From the NCBI GenBank assembly GCA_003427395.1, contig BFEA01000085.1, positions 3,162,601-3,223,419 of the forward strand: a stretch of 60,819 nt of DNA, given 5' to 3'. Positions 1 to 11,349 of the stretch are shown here, one piece after another; position 1 is the stretch's first letter; every line of letters begins with the position of its first letter. A model generated the notes under the pieces. That model was not told where the DNA came from. It did no database searches and was given only the letters and a program-made list of their open reading frames with translations. This DNA is from Chara braunii. Taxonomy: Eukaryota; Streptophyta; Charophyceae; Charales; Characeae. Both the position numbers and the translations under genes were made by a program.

Positions 1-515
1 TCCTGGCCTCCGCCCAACCTCTCTCTCTCTAGTACTACTCTAGCTGCTATGGTGCCCAGCGCTGAAGACTACAGCTGACGCTACTAGCGCCCAGCGCTGA
101 AGACTAAGGCTAATGCTACAACTACTGCAGCGCTCCTCCAGAGTGCTGCTGCCGAATCCTGAAGCCTGCTGACCGCGTCCTGCCTTCCAGTGACCAGACC
201 CTGGGGTTGAAGCTCAGACAAAGGTTGTCTTGAAAATAGGCCAAAAATGGCCTGAGCTAAAACCCTGGTCTGCTGCCTGAGTTTCAGGGCAGGTCGAACT
301 GACGAGGGCCTGAAAATGGCCATCAGTTTCAGGCTGAAAATACTCACGGCCGGAAAGGCCCTGATTTAGCCTGAAACGACACAGGGCCTGTAGGCCCTGG
401 TTTTCAGGCTTTCAGGGTGAAAACAACACTGGGCCTGTAGGACCTTGTTTTCAGGCTTTCAGGCTGAAAACAACACGGGCCTGAAAATGGCACCCGTGCA
501 GCCTGTTGCAGGCGC
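1..515 (-). repeat. Truncated inverted copy of the element-C LTR family
   Basis: The stretch reads as a diverged reverse complement of the first half of the LTR at 6037-7277. It has the same GCGCTGAAGACTA blocks beside AGCGCCC and the same CAGGCTGAAAAC / GGGCCTG iterations. It is cut by the window edge and ends where a CA/GA microsatellite begins. No coding content is recognised. The right border is approximate. Confidence 0.6.
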
Positions 516-520
516 AGCGT

Positions 521-523
<3 letters not shown>

Positions 524-612
<89 letters not shown>

Positions 613-727
613 AATCTAACTAACTACGTGCCACCCCACCCCACCCCGATTAAGTGCAGTATGTGCTCCGATCAGTTTGATATCTGATCCGTGGTCCATG
701 GAGACGGTTAAAAGAAATAGCATGTGT

Positions 728-808
<81 letters not shown>

Positions 809-885
809 AATCTAACTAACTCCGTTCTTCCCTCTGTGCTGGACGTTCGTTCATAATCTCCACCTCCAAGAGCTCAAATCCTTTT

Positions 886-931
<46 letters not shown>
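524..931. repeat. CA and GA microsatellites with duplicated spacers
   Basis: (CA)n at about 524-558 runs into (GA)n at 559-611; further GA tracts lie at about 731-807 and 895-931. The short sequence GCAATCTAACTAACT follows two of the GA tracts (near 612 and 808). CTCTGTGCTGGACGTT occurs near 834 and again near 955. The block therefore looks like tandem duplications anchored on GA tracts. Confidence 0.85.
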
Positions 932-933
<2 letters not shown>

Positions 934-3083
934 GTCCAGTGTTCAGAGAGTCCCTCTGTGCTGGACGTTGCTCACTTATGGCTGTCAAAAGATCGTACAA
1001 CACTTGTGGCAGTTGTATGAGGTGTTGGCTAACCTCTGCCTTGGCCTGCGAGTGGGAATGGGTATTTTCTGTGAGTGCTTCTCAATCACCAACACTTGGA
1101 GCCGGCTCCATGAAGAGCGGTTTCTACTTCTACTGGCCATTCCCTTTTGATTGTTGCTGCCCCTGCTTTGGCTATCTTTCTGGCTCGTTACACAATGGGA
1201 AGAAAGGAATGATGGGGCTTGCCTTCCCACATTTGAAACACCGGGTTTTATGGAAGTGCTGCTACTGGGTTTCCGACAGGTTCATCTGCTTCTAGGGCTG
1301 GCCCTCGTCAAGCCCTGGATTGGTTGGGAAGCTCCTCTGGCCGTGAGGTCAAGTTTACCCAAGGGAAAGAAATAGCCTTGGTTAGGGTAGCTTAAGGTGG
1401 GGAAGGGTGTAGCCTAGTGTAGGGAATACTCAGGGGCTGGGACGAATACACTCTAGGGTAGGGGGACGTTTCGCATGATTGCCTTCAAATGGGTTTTCCC
1501 TTGTTTGATTTGCACATACGGAAGGTGGAGAATCGTCACACAGCTCGCTGCCAGAATCAAACGTCGTTCAACCTGTCTTCTTGACAAGGATCAATCAAGG
1601 CAGTGTGCAGAGCTCCTGGAGCCCATTGCTCTGTCTGCACATGCCTGATCAACTCTTGATCGGTATGATGTTGTTGGAGTCTGGTGGAATGAAAATTTCT
1701 TGTCCCCAGTCATCAGCATCTTTCGAAGATTGTGGAAGGTTCATAGGTTGGCAACTTGTTGCTCTGGAAGGTCACGGAATGGAGAGCAGGTTGGATGTTA
1801 CTTTGGAGTGTCAAAGCGATTTTTTTTTTTTCCACACACTCAGGGCCCATCTATTCTGGGTGGAGAACAGGTTGGAGGTAACTTTGGAGTGTCAAAGTGG
1901 CTTTTTCAAAATGATTACCTTGGTTCATTAACAGATTAAGGACTTCCTCGTATTTTTTTGACACTTCTAAGCATTCTTCGCAACGAGTTCTATCTCGTCG
2001 CGTTCTCCGGCTTGAGCGTGTTCTGTAGGTTGGACTGCTAACGTAGCGAACAAGTTCTTTGCATATCTCTATCAACTCAAACATGTCTGGTGCCGCACCC
2101 TAAAATTTCAAGAATGGCGCTGACTTCACTGCATTGGTTATTGGTATGGTCTTGTTGAGCACCGTGGTTAACATTGTGGCAATCTTCTGATGGCTACACG
2201 GTCGTCATTTGAAGTTGCTGCGAATACCTTCATCCCCTCACATGTTATTGTCTGAACACACAGCACACCTTTCGAGATAATCACACCCGAAGTTCTGAAA
2301 TGCTTTTAGAATGTGCACAGTGGTGTGCAATTCATCGTGCAACATCTGTAGTTGAAGTGTCCATGTGTGGAGTTTGGAAGCTTTGTTGAACGTGTACGGT
2401 TGTGTGCAATTCATCATTCAACCTCTGTACTTGAATTGTCCATATGTGGAGTTGAAAACTTCGTCGATTTAGTGGATTGTGATCACCATATGCCGACCGC
2501 AAACCCTGGATACCTCTTATCAGCCAAGTGTTCTTTTGACTTGGCATGACAAGATTGTGGAGGGATTCCACATTGCCCATCACCTTGTGCTTCACCATGA
2601 AGCATAAGGGATACAGACTATATCCTTCGTGCTGTTTCCAACACTTGTCACAACATCTAGAAGACTTGTGAGTAGTGATGGAACCTGGGTATTCTACTAT
2701 GAAAATGGTCTCAATTTTTCCATGCTGCACTTCATTTGCCTCAACCGCATTGGGCTTACCAGCTGCGTAACAGGAGTCAAGTTGTCCTATTCGTGTAGCG
2801 GTCATGCACAGATCTCTGCCAACATTGGGCAGAGCTGGATTTTTCTTCCTTGAGCATGTACTGCACACCGGACCCACCTTTTCTTCAAGCTTGTCATATC
2901 TGGTTTTGAAGACGAAGATTATGATCCAACGCCAGTGTCCACCATTTATCAGTCACCACAGAGTCACGGAATGGGACCGGCTTCACCTATCATGTCCGTT
3001 ATGCGAGATCCAATACGACTAGGAGCCAGTCGAGCCGCTAGCTAAGTGGGAAAGTCGTTCCTGCATCCACCACCAGTACCAAA
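932..3083. other. Intronic stretch without a recognised gene
   Basis: Open frames here are short, overlap on both strands and match no family I recognise. A T-rich patch (about 1820-1835) and a local near-repeat ending TTGGAGTGTCAAAG (near 1803 and 1882) are the only structure seen. Inference: part of the SMC5 intron upstream of the exon at 19819. Confidence 0.5.
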
Positions 3084-5150
3084 ACAAAGAGAACATCGAC
3101 GAACGGTCAGGGGCGAGTCCATCGCCCAGCCATTTTTTTTCCTTGCTTCACAGGGGGACGGTAGCTGGACCAAGCATAATCCTCTTTTCATTGGGAGGGT
3201 AGGAGAGGGGGCGTGGGGGAGGGGGATTGCAGCGGGTTGTCTGGGTCTGTGTGTTGGGTGATCCAAGCTGCAGGGGAAGGGGGGATGCCATTGGTTGTCT
3301 GGGTTTGTGGATTGGGTGATCCTCGATAAATAACAAAGAGAACATCGACAAACGGTCAGGGGGGAGTCCATCACCCAGCCATTTTCTTTCCTTGGTTCAC
3401 AGGGGGACGGTAGCTGGACCAAGCATAATCCTCTTTTCATTGGGAGGGTAGGAGAGGGGGTGGGGAGAGGGGGATTGCTGCGGGATGTCTGGGTCTGTGG
3501 GTTGGGTGATCCACAATAAATGGATTGACGCGTGTTCTCTGGTCTGTGGGTTGGGTGATCCAAGCTGCGGGGGAAGGGATGCCCGTGGGTTGTCTGGGTC
3601 TGTGGGTTGGGTGATGCACGATAAATGCTCACACACCGGCCACCCAGTGAAAGGCCTAACACTCACCCGCCTGCCACCCACCCGGGCCGGCTTACCTAGA
3701 GCCACTCTCGTACCACCCTTGCTGACTTGTGTCGACCCTGACCTGACCCAGTCTCTTGTGGCCTGGGTGAGGGGATTGCCGTGGGTTCTCTGGGTCTGTG
3801 GGTTGGGTGATCCACGCTGTGGGGGAAGGGGGGGGAGTTGTCTGGGTCTGAGGGTTGGGTGATCCACGATAAACGCTCACCCGCCTGGCACCTAGCGAAA
3901 GGCCTAACACTCACCCGGCGTATCTAGAGCCACCCTTGTACCACCCTTGCTGATATACGTCGACCCTGGCCTGACCCAGTACCATGTGGCTTGGGTGAGG
4001 GTCTGGCTTCCTGTTACCCTGGCTTTTTTTTTGGGTGGAGCCTTCTCTTTACCCGATGTCGATCACTTGTATTTCTATTTTTCGGTCGACAGGGGGAGGG
4101 CAGCTGGACCGAGCATAATCCTTTTTTACTTTGGGAGGGATGGAAATGGGCGGGGGAAAGGGGGGCTGCCGTGTATTGTGTCGGTCTGTGGGTTGGGTGA
4201 CACACACTAAACGCTCACCCGCCTGCCACTCAGCGTCAGGCCTAACACTCACCCGCGTGCCACCAACCCCAGTGCCATGTGTGTCAGGGGAGTGCAGGTG
4301 GGTGTGGGTCTGGCTACCTGTTACCCTGACTTTTTTTGGAGGGGCGCAATGCCCAGTGTGCTAGTTGCGGCTGCACTGAGGCTTTTCTTTGGGTGGAGCC
4401 TCCTCTTTTTCCGGGCCCCCACGCCTTCTTTTTTTTTTTTGGTCGACAGGGGCAGGGCAGCTGGACCAAGCATAATCTTTTTTGTTGGGAGGGCAGGGGA
4501 GGGGGGTGGGGGAAAGGGGGGATACTGTCTGGGTTTGTGGGTTAATTGATCCAGAACAAACACTCACCCGCCTGTCACCCAGCCCCGGGCCTAACACTCA
4601 TCCGCCTGCTACCCACCCAGGCCGGCTTAGATAGAGTCTTATCTCAGCCCAGACCTGACCCAGTGCCATGTGGGTTGGGTGAGTGCAGGTGGGTGTGGGT
4701 CCGGCTACCCGTCCCCGTGGCTTTTTCCTTCGTGGAGTGGAGCCCAATGGTCTGCTGGTGGCTGCACCGAGGCTTTCATTTGGGTGAAGCCTTCTATTTG
4801 TCTGGGCCTTCACCGCTTGAATTTTTTTTTTTTTGGTTGACAGGGGGGAAGCAACTGGACCAAGCATAATCCTTCTTTTCTTTGGGAGGGAAGGAGGGGG
4901 GGTGGGGAAGGGAGGATGCCATGGGTTGTCTGGGTCTGTGGGTCGGGTCACTCGCCCACTTGTCAGCCAGCCCCAGGCCTAACACTCAGCTGCCTGCCAC
5001 CCAGTCAGGCCGGCTTACCAAGAGCCACTGTTGTACCGCCCTTGCTGGCTTATCTCAACCCAGACCTGATCCAGTGCCATGTGAGTGCAGGGGGTGTGGG
5101 TCTGGGTACCTGTTACTCACCTTTTGTGGGTATCACTTTGTCAGCTGACA
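3084..5150. repeat. Diverged G-rich tandem satellite array
   Basis: At least six units of about 240-400 bp. Recurring landmarks are GGTCTGTGGGTTGGGTGA, CTCACCCGCCTG, GGCCTAACACTCACCC, AGCTGGACCAAGCATAATCC and a poly-T run before GGTCGACAGGGG. The first two units (from about 3084 and 3330) are the closest pair, both opening with AACAAAGAGAACATCGAC. Later units begin near 3628, 3868, 4212, 4560 and 4950. Open frames across it are products of the repeat. Confidence 0.85.
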
Positions 5151-5594
5151 GTTGCCAAGGGAATCACTGACGACCTATGAGACCTTGCCAAGGGAATAAT
5201 TCCTGGCCTTGACGATTTTTCTAACGCTGTTTATAATGACGTAGATCCTCATCAGGGGGTTGATTTAACACCAGGATTGTGTGTCTGCAAGTTGATCTTT
5301 TGTGCATGCGGGGTTTCATCAACCAACATCCAATTACTTGCGTTTCCCTTAAACCACCACTACCTCTGTGCAATCAGACTTGTATTTCTCAGCACTCAGC
5401 ACGCGTACAAACAGATGACAATCAAACTGGCGACTTGCGCCCACACAAAGCTCAGAGATGACGAAGCCAAGATCGCAGTTTAGATTCAAACTTGTCTGGA
5501 TCTGCTATGGCCGATCCCTGTACTGTCGGCAACTTGTTCGTACAGACACACCCTGGATCTCCCTGGATGTCCCGCACACTCACACACACACACA
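5151..5594. other. Unclassified intronic sequence
   Basis: No gene, domain or mobile element is recognised between the satellite array and the tandem repeat that starts near 5595. A short CA-rich run lies at about 5578-5596. Confidence 0.5.
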
Positions 5595-6036
5595 CTAACA
5601 CTCACCCATACACGCACACTGACACCTACTGACTCTCTGAGCTGGTGGCTATGGCCGCTGTCTTCCTCCTCCCTACTAATGAACTATCGACTATGGCCGA
5701 TCTTCCTCCCCTTAGCCTCTTCGTCTATGGGCACCTGCAGACCTCCGTACACAAGTCACTCCGACAGCGCTTCCACACGGCTCACAGGCAGAATGAATGA
5801 ATGACTTGACACTGTCTCTTTATTTATACTTCGGATTGTCAAAGGTCTGCCCTTGGACCCTGGTCCCGGCGTGCACACAGTCCCACACGGTACTTGCTGA
5901 CTTGACAAAGTGCGATCGGGACTGGGCACCGCTGACTGGGCAGGGTTAGTCTGCCCACTTGCCGACTTGCCTACGGACTGGATCCCAGACTCACGAAGGG
6001 CCGGTTCCGGACCTTCCAGAAGACTGTGGACTTGAC
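5595..6036. repeat. Tandem repeat X, copy 1
   Basis: About 440 bp repeated with modest divergence at 7309-7751. Landmarks are CTAACACTCACC at the start, GAGCTGGTGGCTAT, GGCTCACAGGCAGAATGAATGA and CCTTCCAGAAGACTGTGGACT at the end. A spacer containing ACCCTTCGGT and TGTAGCAG follows each copy. A solo LTR was inserted between copy 1 and its spacer. The source of the repeat is not identified; it may be a fragment of an older LTR. Confidence 0.75.
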
Positions 6037-6751
6037 TGTGGCATACTTGGTAGCCACACGGGCCCTGCAGGGCCCGTCCCGCACTTACAGCCTAAAAGCC
6101 TAGAAAATAGGGCTTACAGGCCCCAGTCGTTTCAGCCTGAAACTGGAAAACGATGGGCTGCAGGCCCTATTCCGTTTTCAGCCTATTTCTGGGCCTTTCA
6201 GGCCCAGAGGCTTTTCAGCCTGAAACGGAGGGCCATTTTCAGGCCCTCGTTGTTTCGACCGCCCTAAGACTCAGGCACAAAAACAGGGTTTTCGGAACAG
6301 GCTATCTTTAGCCTGTTCCCACGACTGCCTCCAGCAGGAGCTGCAGCAGCAGCCCCTGACTCCCTGCGGCATTGGCAAGAGCAGCCTCCTGGACTGCCTC
6401 GCCCTGCAGTCAGGAGGCAGGCCGAGTAGTACATAGGACTTTCCCATGCACTTCACGGTGGGTAGTTGGGCAGTAGAACGAGTAGTCTTCCGGATTCAGC
6501 GCAGCACTCAGGAGGAGCGCTGCCAGGAGTAGCTTAGCGCTAGCAGTAGTCTTCAGCGCTGGGCGCTAGTAGCCATAGCAGTAGTCTTCAGCGCTGGGCA
6601 CTAGTAGGTGGTAGATAGTAGAGTTGGGAGAGATGGCTGGCGGAGGCCAGCGAGACTTACCTGTGGCGCCATAGCTCCAGCTCCATCTTTGAGGTACCTG
6701 CATCAAGGCGCCAACTTCACAGGTTAGTACTGGACTGAGAGAGAGAGAGAN

Positions 6752-6820
<69 letters not shown>

Positions 6821-7277
6821 GAGAGAGAGTTCTTCTTCCTCTTCTAAGTCCACCATCTCTTCTTCCCCTCTCGCCACCTGACTTCTCAGTATCATCGGAC
6901 TACTACAGAGAGAGAGTTGTGACCTGAGACTTCACGACATTGGATCCAGACTCGACATTTGGGATCCAGACATCTTGACGAGGGACTATTTGGGCCTGTG
7001 CCGAAGACTTGGTGTTGACGACATTCCCATCTTCCCCTCCTCTTCGTCTAACCCCCCTTCTTCTTCGTCTGTGTATGGTTGGGGATGGCGCAGTCTTCCT
7101 GTGTGAAGCGCCAGACCCCTTTCACACCATGGAACGATGATGATGATGTATGTTCAGGACTGCATTGCAATATTGATTGTTCGGATCATTGGTATCTAAG
7201 TCTTCTGCTACACTATCTTGTACTTTGTATTGAGAGGTCAGTTCTTGTTCTGGTCTGCACCGTTACAATATGCAACA
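6037..7277 (+). mobile_element. Solo LTR, element-C family, with 4-bp target duplication
   Basis: The sequence starts TGTGGCATACTTGG and ends ATGCAACA. It matches the 3' LTR of element C at 48956-50065 along its length, with no internal coding region attached. TGAC flanks both ends (6033-6036 and 7278-7281). The neighbouring repeat X allows the unoccupied site to be inferred. It carries a long GA tract (about 6739-6830), ACTTACCTG at 6655-6663 and a stem-loop at 7081-7119. The solo state implies LTR-LTR recombination that removed the body. Confidence 0.8.
7081..7119 (+). promoter_or_regulatory. LTR stem-loop (solo LTR copy)
   Basis: TGGCGC (7086-7091) pairs with GCGCCA (7108-7113), extended by GGGG with CCCC across a small mismatch. 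The loop contains CTTCCTGTGTGA. The same architecture with different stem bases recurs in other LTRs of the window (49871-49908, 22538-22571, 57034-57071). The role is unknown; position near the LTR 3' part suggests an RNA element. Confidence 0.5.
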
Positions 7278-7308
7278 TGACCCTTCGGTAATGTAGCAGC
7301 TACGTACG

Positions 7309-7751
7309 CTAACACTCACCAATACACGCAAACTGACACCTACAGACTCTTTGAGCTGGTGGCTATCGCCGCCGTCTTCCTCCTCCCTGCTAACGAACTA
7401 TTGGCTATGGCTGATCTTCCTCCTCTTAGCCCTCTTCGTCTACTGGTACCTGCCGACGTCCGTACACAAGACACTCCGACAGCGCTTCCACATGGCTCAC
7501 AGGCAGAATGAATGAACGACTTGACGCTGTCTCTTTACTTACACTTCGGATTGTCAAAGGCCTGCCCTTGGACCCTGGTCCCGTGGTGCACACAGTCCCA
7601 CATGGTACTTGCTGACTTGACAAAGTGCGACCGGGACTGGGTACCTCTGACTGGGCAGGGTTAGTCTGCCCACTTGTGGACTTGCCTACGGACTGCATCC
7701 CAGACTCACGAAGGGCCAGTTCCGGACCTTCCAGAAGACTGTGGACTGGAC
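7309..7751. repeat. Tandem repeat X, copy 2
   Basis: Second copy of the repeat described at 5595. It is followed by GGACCCTTCGGTTCTGTAGC, which resembles the spacer between the solo LTR and this copy. That similarity shows the array order X, spacer, X, spacer before LTR insertion. Confidence 0.75.
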
Positions 7752-9476
7752 CCTTCGGTTCTGTAGCAGGTACGGGTTGACCTTTCAACACTGTAGCAGC
7801 TACGACTCCTACCACTGCTAAGACCTCTAATTTACAGACCTCGGTTCAAGACCCGACGACCACCCTACCTACAGCAAACAAACAGGCGACTTTCAAGTCT
7901 CAGGTCACATGGGTCGACTGGTACTGTACACGGGTCGACTGGTACTGTACACGGCTAAGGGCGAGATCTGGGGATTGAGCCCTGGAAACTGCATCTGCTA
8001 CCGCAAAGGTGAAAACCGTTTCATCTGTCACTCTTGGGGAAAATGGGAAAACTGGCTGTTTCCCCACTTTTCCGAAGTTTTTAGGGGTTGGACGAGGCTC
8101 GGCAGTTGGGCCTTGAGGGCCCCTTTGATAAACAGAAAGAAAAACAAAAGATCATGTAAGGCCGTGCACCAAGTTGTACTTGCATCAAAACTCACATGTT
8201 CGTATCTAACGGCTATAGTGACCAGTTTCAGGCTTTCATTGTTTGTGTTTTTTGTTTTCGTTTTTTTTTTTTGTTTCGGTGCCCTGCCAGGGAGGCACGG
8301 CGCAGTCTACAGGCTGCCGACACTTTGTGGAGGAGGTCATGCCCACACTATTACTTTGCAGAATGTATGAACCCGATTTCCCACCCTGACTTCAGTTGTG
8401 AATTTTTTTCCCCTCTTCCTTCTTTCGTGGACCTGATGCCCTTGCTGTAACGACCTCGCTGAGGGCATACTTACACAATGACTTTGGGCTAGGTATCCTC
8501 AAGGTATCACTTCCAAGGGGGTGTGTTTTTTTTTTGTATTTTTTTTGGTGGCGATTGGGTATGGCCGTGTTTTCTTTTTTTCATCAGGAGAGTACCAGAA
8601 AAGAAACAAAATGGAACCCAGGCTCGGCAAAACTCTGTGCGCATCGAAAATCAGGGTCGGCAAAAACAGGCTCGGAGTTAGTTGTGGTTTAAGAAAAAAT
8701 CGACGGTTTTGAAATTTGTGATGCTTGTAAAGAGTGGCCTGTGATTATTTGGTGGGTTGTGCACATGTCTGGAAATGTGTGTGAACGATACTTGCGGTGA
8801 ATATGTGAGGTGCGCTGTGCAGTGCGGTGCCCGGTGCGCTTATCGCTGATGCGCGGAAAAAAGAAGAAAAAAGCGACTGAGAGAGAGAGAGCAAACAGCC
8901 GTTTCACAGTATTCAGAAAACCCCTGCCGGTACTTCGAAAGCCCCTGCCAAAAATTAGCAATGGTATCCTCGGCAAGAGAAGGGTAGTCACAGGACTTGT
9001 AGTACGGCAGTAGCATGCCAGGTATATGTGGTGTAGCTTCAAATTCAGCGTCATGTGTCAGTAGTTATGGGTTACTAACTTACTAGCTCGGCATGTGATT
9101 TTCAGGGCTCCACTCCACTACTCACCAAATGTGCAAAACTAGAATCCGAGAGCTACTGTAACCATATGCCGCCATATGCAAGTGGTGACGAGTGGAGCGA
9201 GGACCTTTGGGCCACAACACTCCACTACAGTAGTGTTAGTAGTAAGTCAGTAACCCATAACTGCTGGAACACAGACCTCAACCCGAATCCAGGATATATT
9301 GCTGGCCTGCTCGTGTCCGTCCAAGATTTTGATGAACGTCTGTCCAAAGAAATGGAATCCATGCTAAATCTCTGGTGGGGCCCCTTTGGAAAAGAGACTA
9401 GATCGAATGAGGCGTACAAATTTGTTTTGTGCACTTAACAGTTTTCAGAAGGGAGGGGCACATTTGGCTACCACAC
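7752..9476. other. Unclassified intronic stretch
   Basis: No gene is recognised. A perfect 21-bp tandem duplication beginning GGGTCGACTG occupies 7911-7952. T-rich runs occur near 8262-8272 and 8525-8550. The open frame at 9166-9438 has no recognisable domain. Confidence 0.5.
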
Positions 9477-9730
9477 TGTTATGAACCTGGTTGTTTCTTG
9501 TCAGAAGACCAACACTCGCACGCGTAGACTTCCAGGTATGCCCATACCTGCACAGAAGGAAGGGGAGAGGATGGGATTATCACACCGCACAGGGAGATGA
9601 ACACAGCGGAAGACTCGACCATGCGATATGACAGAGAACACTGAAAGTGTACTTGACTCCACAAAGTCCTCACAACCAGTCACAAAGGAAAGCCGAGTAG
9701 ATCACATCCAAGAAACAATGAAGCAATGAT

Positions 9731-10183
9731 GATTTCGGAATTACCCACAATAAGTTCATCTAACTTCCTGTTCTGGTTACCTCTTCCTTTCACCGCGCTG
9801 CGAACGTTTTGTTAAGCGGATGATGAGGGTTTCGGAATAGGAGCTTTGTTTTAACCATGATGAGCAGTTAATCCCCTCGTTTGAGGGCAATCAATGCTGC
9901 TCATCAGATGCTAGAGTGTGCCAGCGTGTTGCTCCGGTTGATTACGTACGCATTTTGTGGGATGGACACGTGGCATATTGACATGATTTCGGGTGGAATA
10001 CAAAGCACCTGGTTATAATTGTTGATGGACGCTGGGCCCGATTTCCAGCAGGTGCCGCTCCCCACCAATAGATGGAGCCTCCTCGAGCATGCTAGTGGTG
10101 TCTGCTCTTATCAGCACCCCTAGCATCCACTTGGGTTGTTTTCTCAAAAAAAAAAGGGGAAAAAAAAAAAGAAAAAAAAAAGC
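9731..10183 (+). mobile_element. Poly-A retroposon inside the element A LTR
   Basis: A 453-bp insertion absent from the other LTR. It is flanked by GAAGCAATGAT (9720-9730) and GAGGCAATGAT (10184-10194), an 11-bp target duplication with one mismatch. It ends in an A-rich tail (about 10146-10181). These are marks of target-primed reverse transcription by a LINE-type machinery. No tRNA-like promoter boxes or open frame are evident, so SINE, 5'-truncated LINE and processed transcript all remain possible. TGATGAGCAG and CTGCTCATCA near 9869-9909 can form a hairpin. Confidence 0.75.
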
Positions 10184-10226
10184 GAGGCAATGATAGTTCA
10201 CACCCATTACCAACACTGTTTATTAA

Positions 10227-10369
10227 ACCACCAGTACTTGAGCACTGCGCGCCACGCCGGCCGCCCAAATCTCGAAGCAGCGCGGGTTGTCGATTCAATT
10301 TATCGACGGCCCGCCGGCCGCGAAAATCGCGTAGCGTTAACGCTAAGGCGTCGCCCAAGTACTGGTGGT
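10227..10369. mobile_element. 143-bp inverted-repeat element (MITE) at TTAA
   Basis: The perfect 14-bp terminal inverted repeat ACCACCAGTACTTG / CAAGTACTGGTGGT is flanked by TTAA (10223-10226 and 10370-10373). The other LTR of element A has the uninterrupted site TTTATTAAACTCGG near 18548-18561. A TTAA target is typical of piggyBac-type transposition. Because the flanks are palindromic, a TA target (Tc1/mariner type) with a 15-bp inverted repeat fits equally. The interior is GC-rich, with no coding capacity. Confidence 0.8.
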
Positions 10370-11316
10370 TTAAACTCGGAGCCTCGAATTGTCAGAGTAA
10401 CCCCAGAACTATGATGCGCTGCTCAGACATGAGCAGCGCTTCACTCCCCACAGCCACCTAGATACTACTTCCAGAGGGGAAGCGCCACCTTGAAACAGGC
10501 CTCTAAGGCCAAGCGCTTCTCTGAGGATGAAGAAGAAGACCAGCGCCACAGTGTCTGATGATGATGAAGTGCCGGATGACTTCCCGGGTGGAAGCTTGCA
10601 GCAGCGCCACCTCTCCTGACAAGATGATCTTTGAGAAAGAAGCTGCAGCTATGGCTGCAGCCCCACACACCCTGTAACCCTACTCCTGAGGAGGGTTCAG
10701 CAGGGCACCAACTTCTCCTGCCTCCAGCAGACTTCAGATAGCCTGAACCTCTTTACAGCCCCGCGTGCTGTCAGAGTACAGCGCAGGTCCCCCGCGTGCT
10801 GTCAGAGTACAGCGCAGGTCCCAGCTATGGCCGACGCTTCGAAGGTCCGGCTATGTCTGTCTCTTCCAACGCTGAAGCTGTCACCACTCCAGTTCATGCG
10901 TTTTGCAGCCGCAGTGTACACAATACCAACTGCCAAAAGCCCTAAACCGATTTCTACATTCTGTCTATACTCTACGCTAGCCTAGACACGACCTAGGCCG
11001 GACTAGTAGGACTGACCGGTACGGTTTCAGTTTTGGCCTCTAGGGCCTCTCCCTACCTGGCTAAAGGCTATAGGACTGTTTATCAGCTTAGGCCTGTAGG
11101 GGCCTGTTTGTCCTAGGGGTAGCCCGGGCCTGCTATTCACAGTTAGGGTAGCCGTAGGAAATTCTAGTTAGTACGAGCCTATATTTTCTCGAATTTGCAT
11201 ATAGGAAATTCTAGTTAGCCCGGGCCCTTAGCCAAACAAAATTACGAATCTATCCTACCTATATAACAACCTCGACAAGAGAGGCTCCAGGTCACTGGAG
11301 CCAGCAAGTCATTGCA

Positions 11317-11340
11317 GACCTACCCTCCCTCAGAGCGAGG
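11317..11340 (-). promoter_or_regulatory. Polypurine tract of element A
   Basis: On the minus strand GAGGGAGGGTAGG sits directly before the 3' LTR start TGCAATGACTT. This is the expected position for the plus-strand primer of an LTR retrotransposon. It supports the left LTR being the 3' LTR. Confidence 0.65.
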
Positions 11341-11349
11341 ACCTCCGAG

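Larger units (their letters stand above)
9477..11316 (-). repeat. Element A 3' LTR with two later insertions
   Basis: Matches 18279-19530 but carries two extra segments, 9731-10183 and 10227-10369. Without them and their duplicated targets it is about 1.23 kb, close to the other LTR. A 31-bp tandem duplication (about 10757-10818, containing GTGCTGTCAGAGTACAGCGC) is single in the other copy. GGCTCCAG and CTGGAGCC (11283-11302) form a small palindrome near the terminus. Confidence 0.88.

Noticed and set aside
616-810. Open frames made of Leu-Ser or Arg-Glu repeats
   Set aside because: They are translations of GA microsatellites; there is no composition change or start context supporting a gene.
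3042-3914. Pro/Thr/Gln-rich minus-strand frames up to 206 codons
   Set aside because: They follow the satellite period (HPTHRPRQ-type repeats) and shift frame between units, so they are repeat artefacts.
3084-5150. Possible CRISPR array
   Set aside because: Units are 240-400 bp, diverged, without uniform short repeats and unique spacers, in a eukaryotic context.
6566-6895. Open frame with a long Leu-Ser run
   Set aside because: It crosses the GA tract of a solo LTR and an undetermined base; not a protein gene.
9166-9438. Possible SMC5 or other host exon (90-codon frame)
   Set aside because: No resemblance to the missing SMC5 segment and no convincing splice sites; left unannotated.
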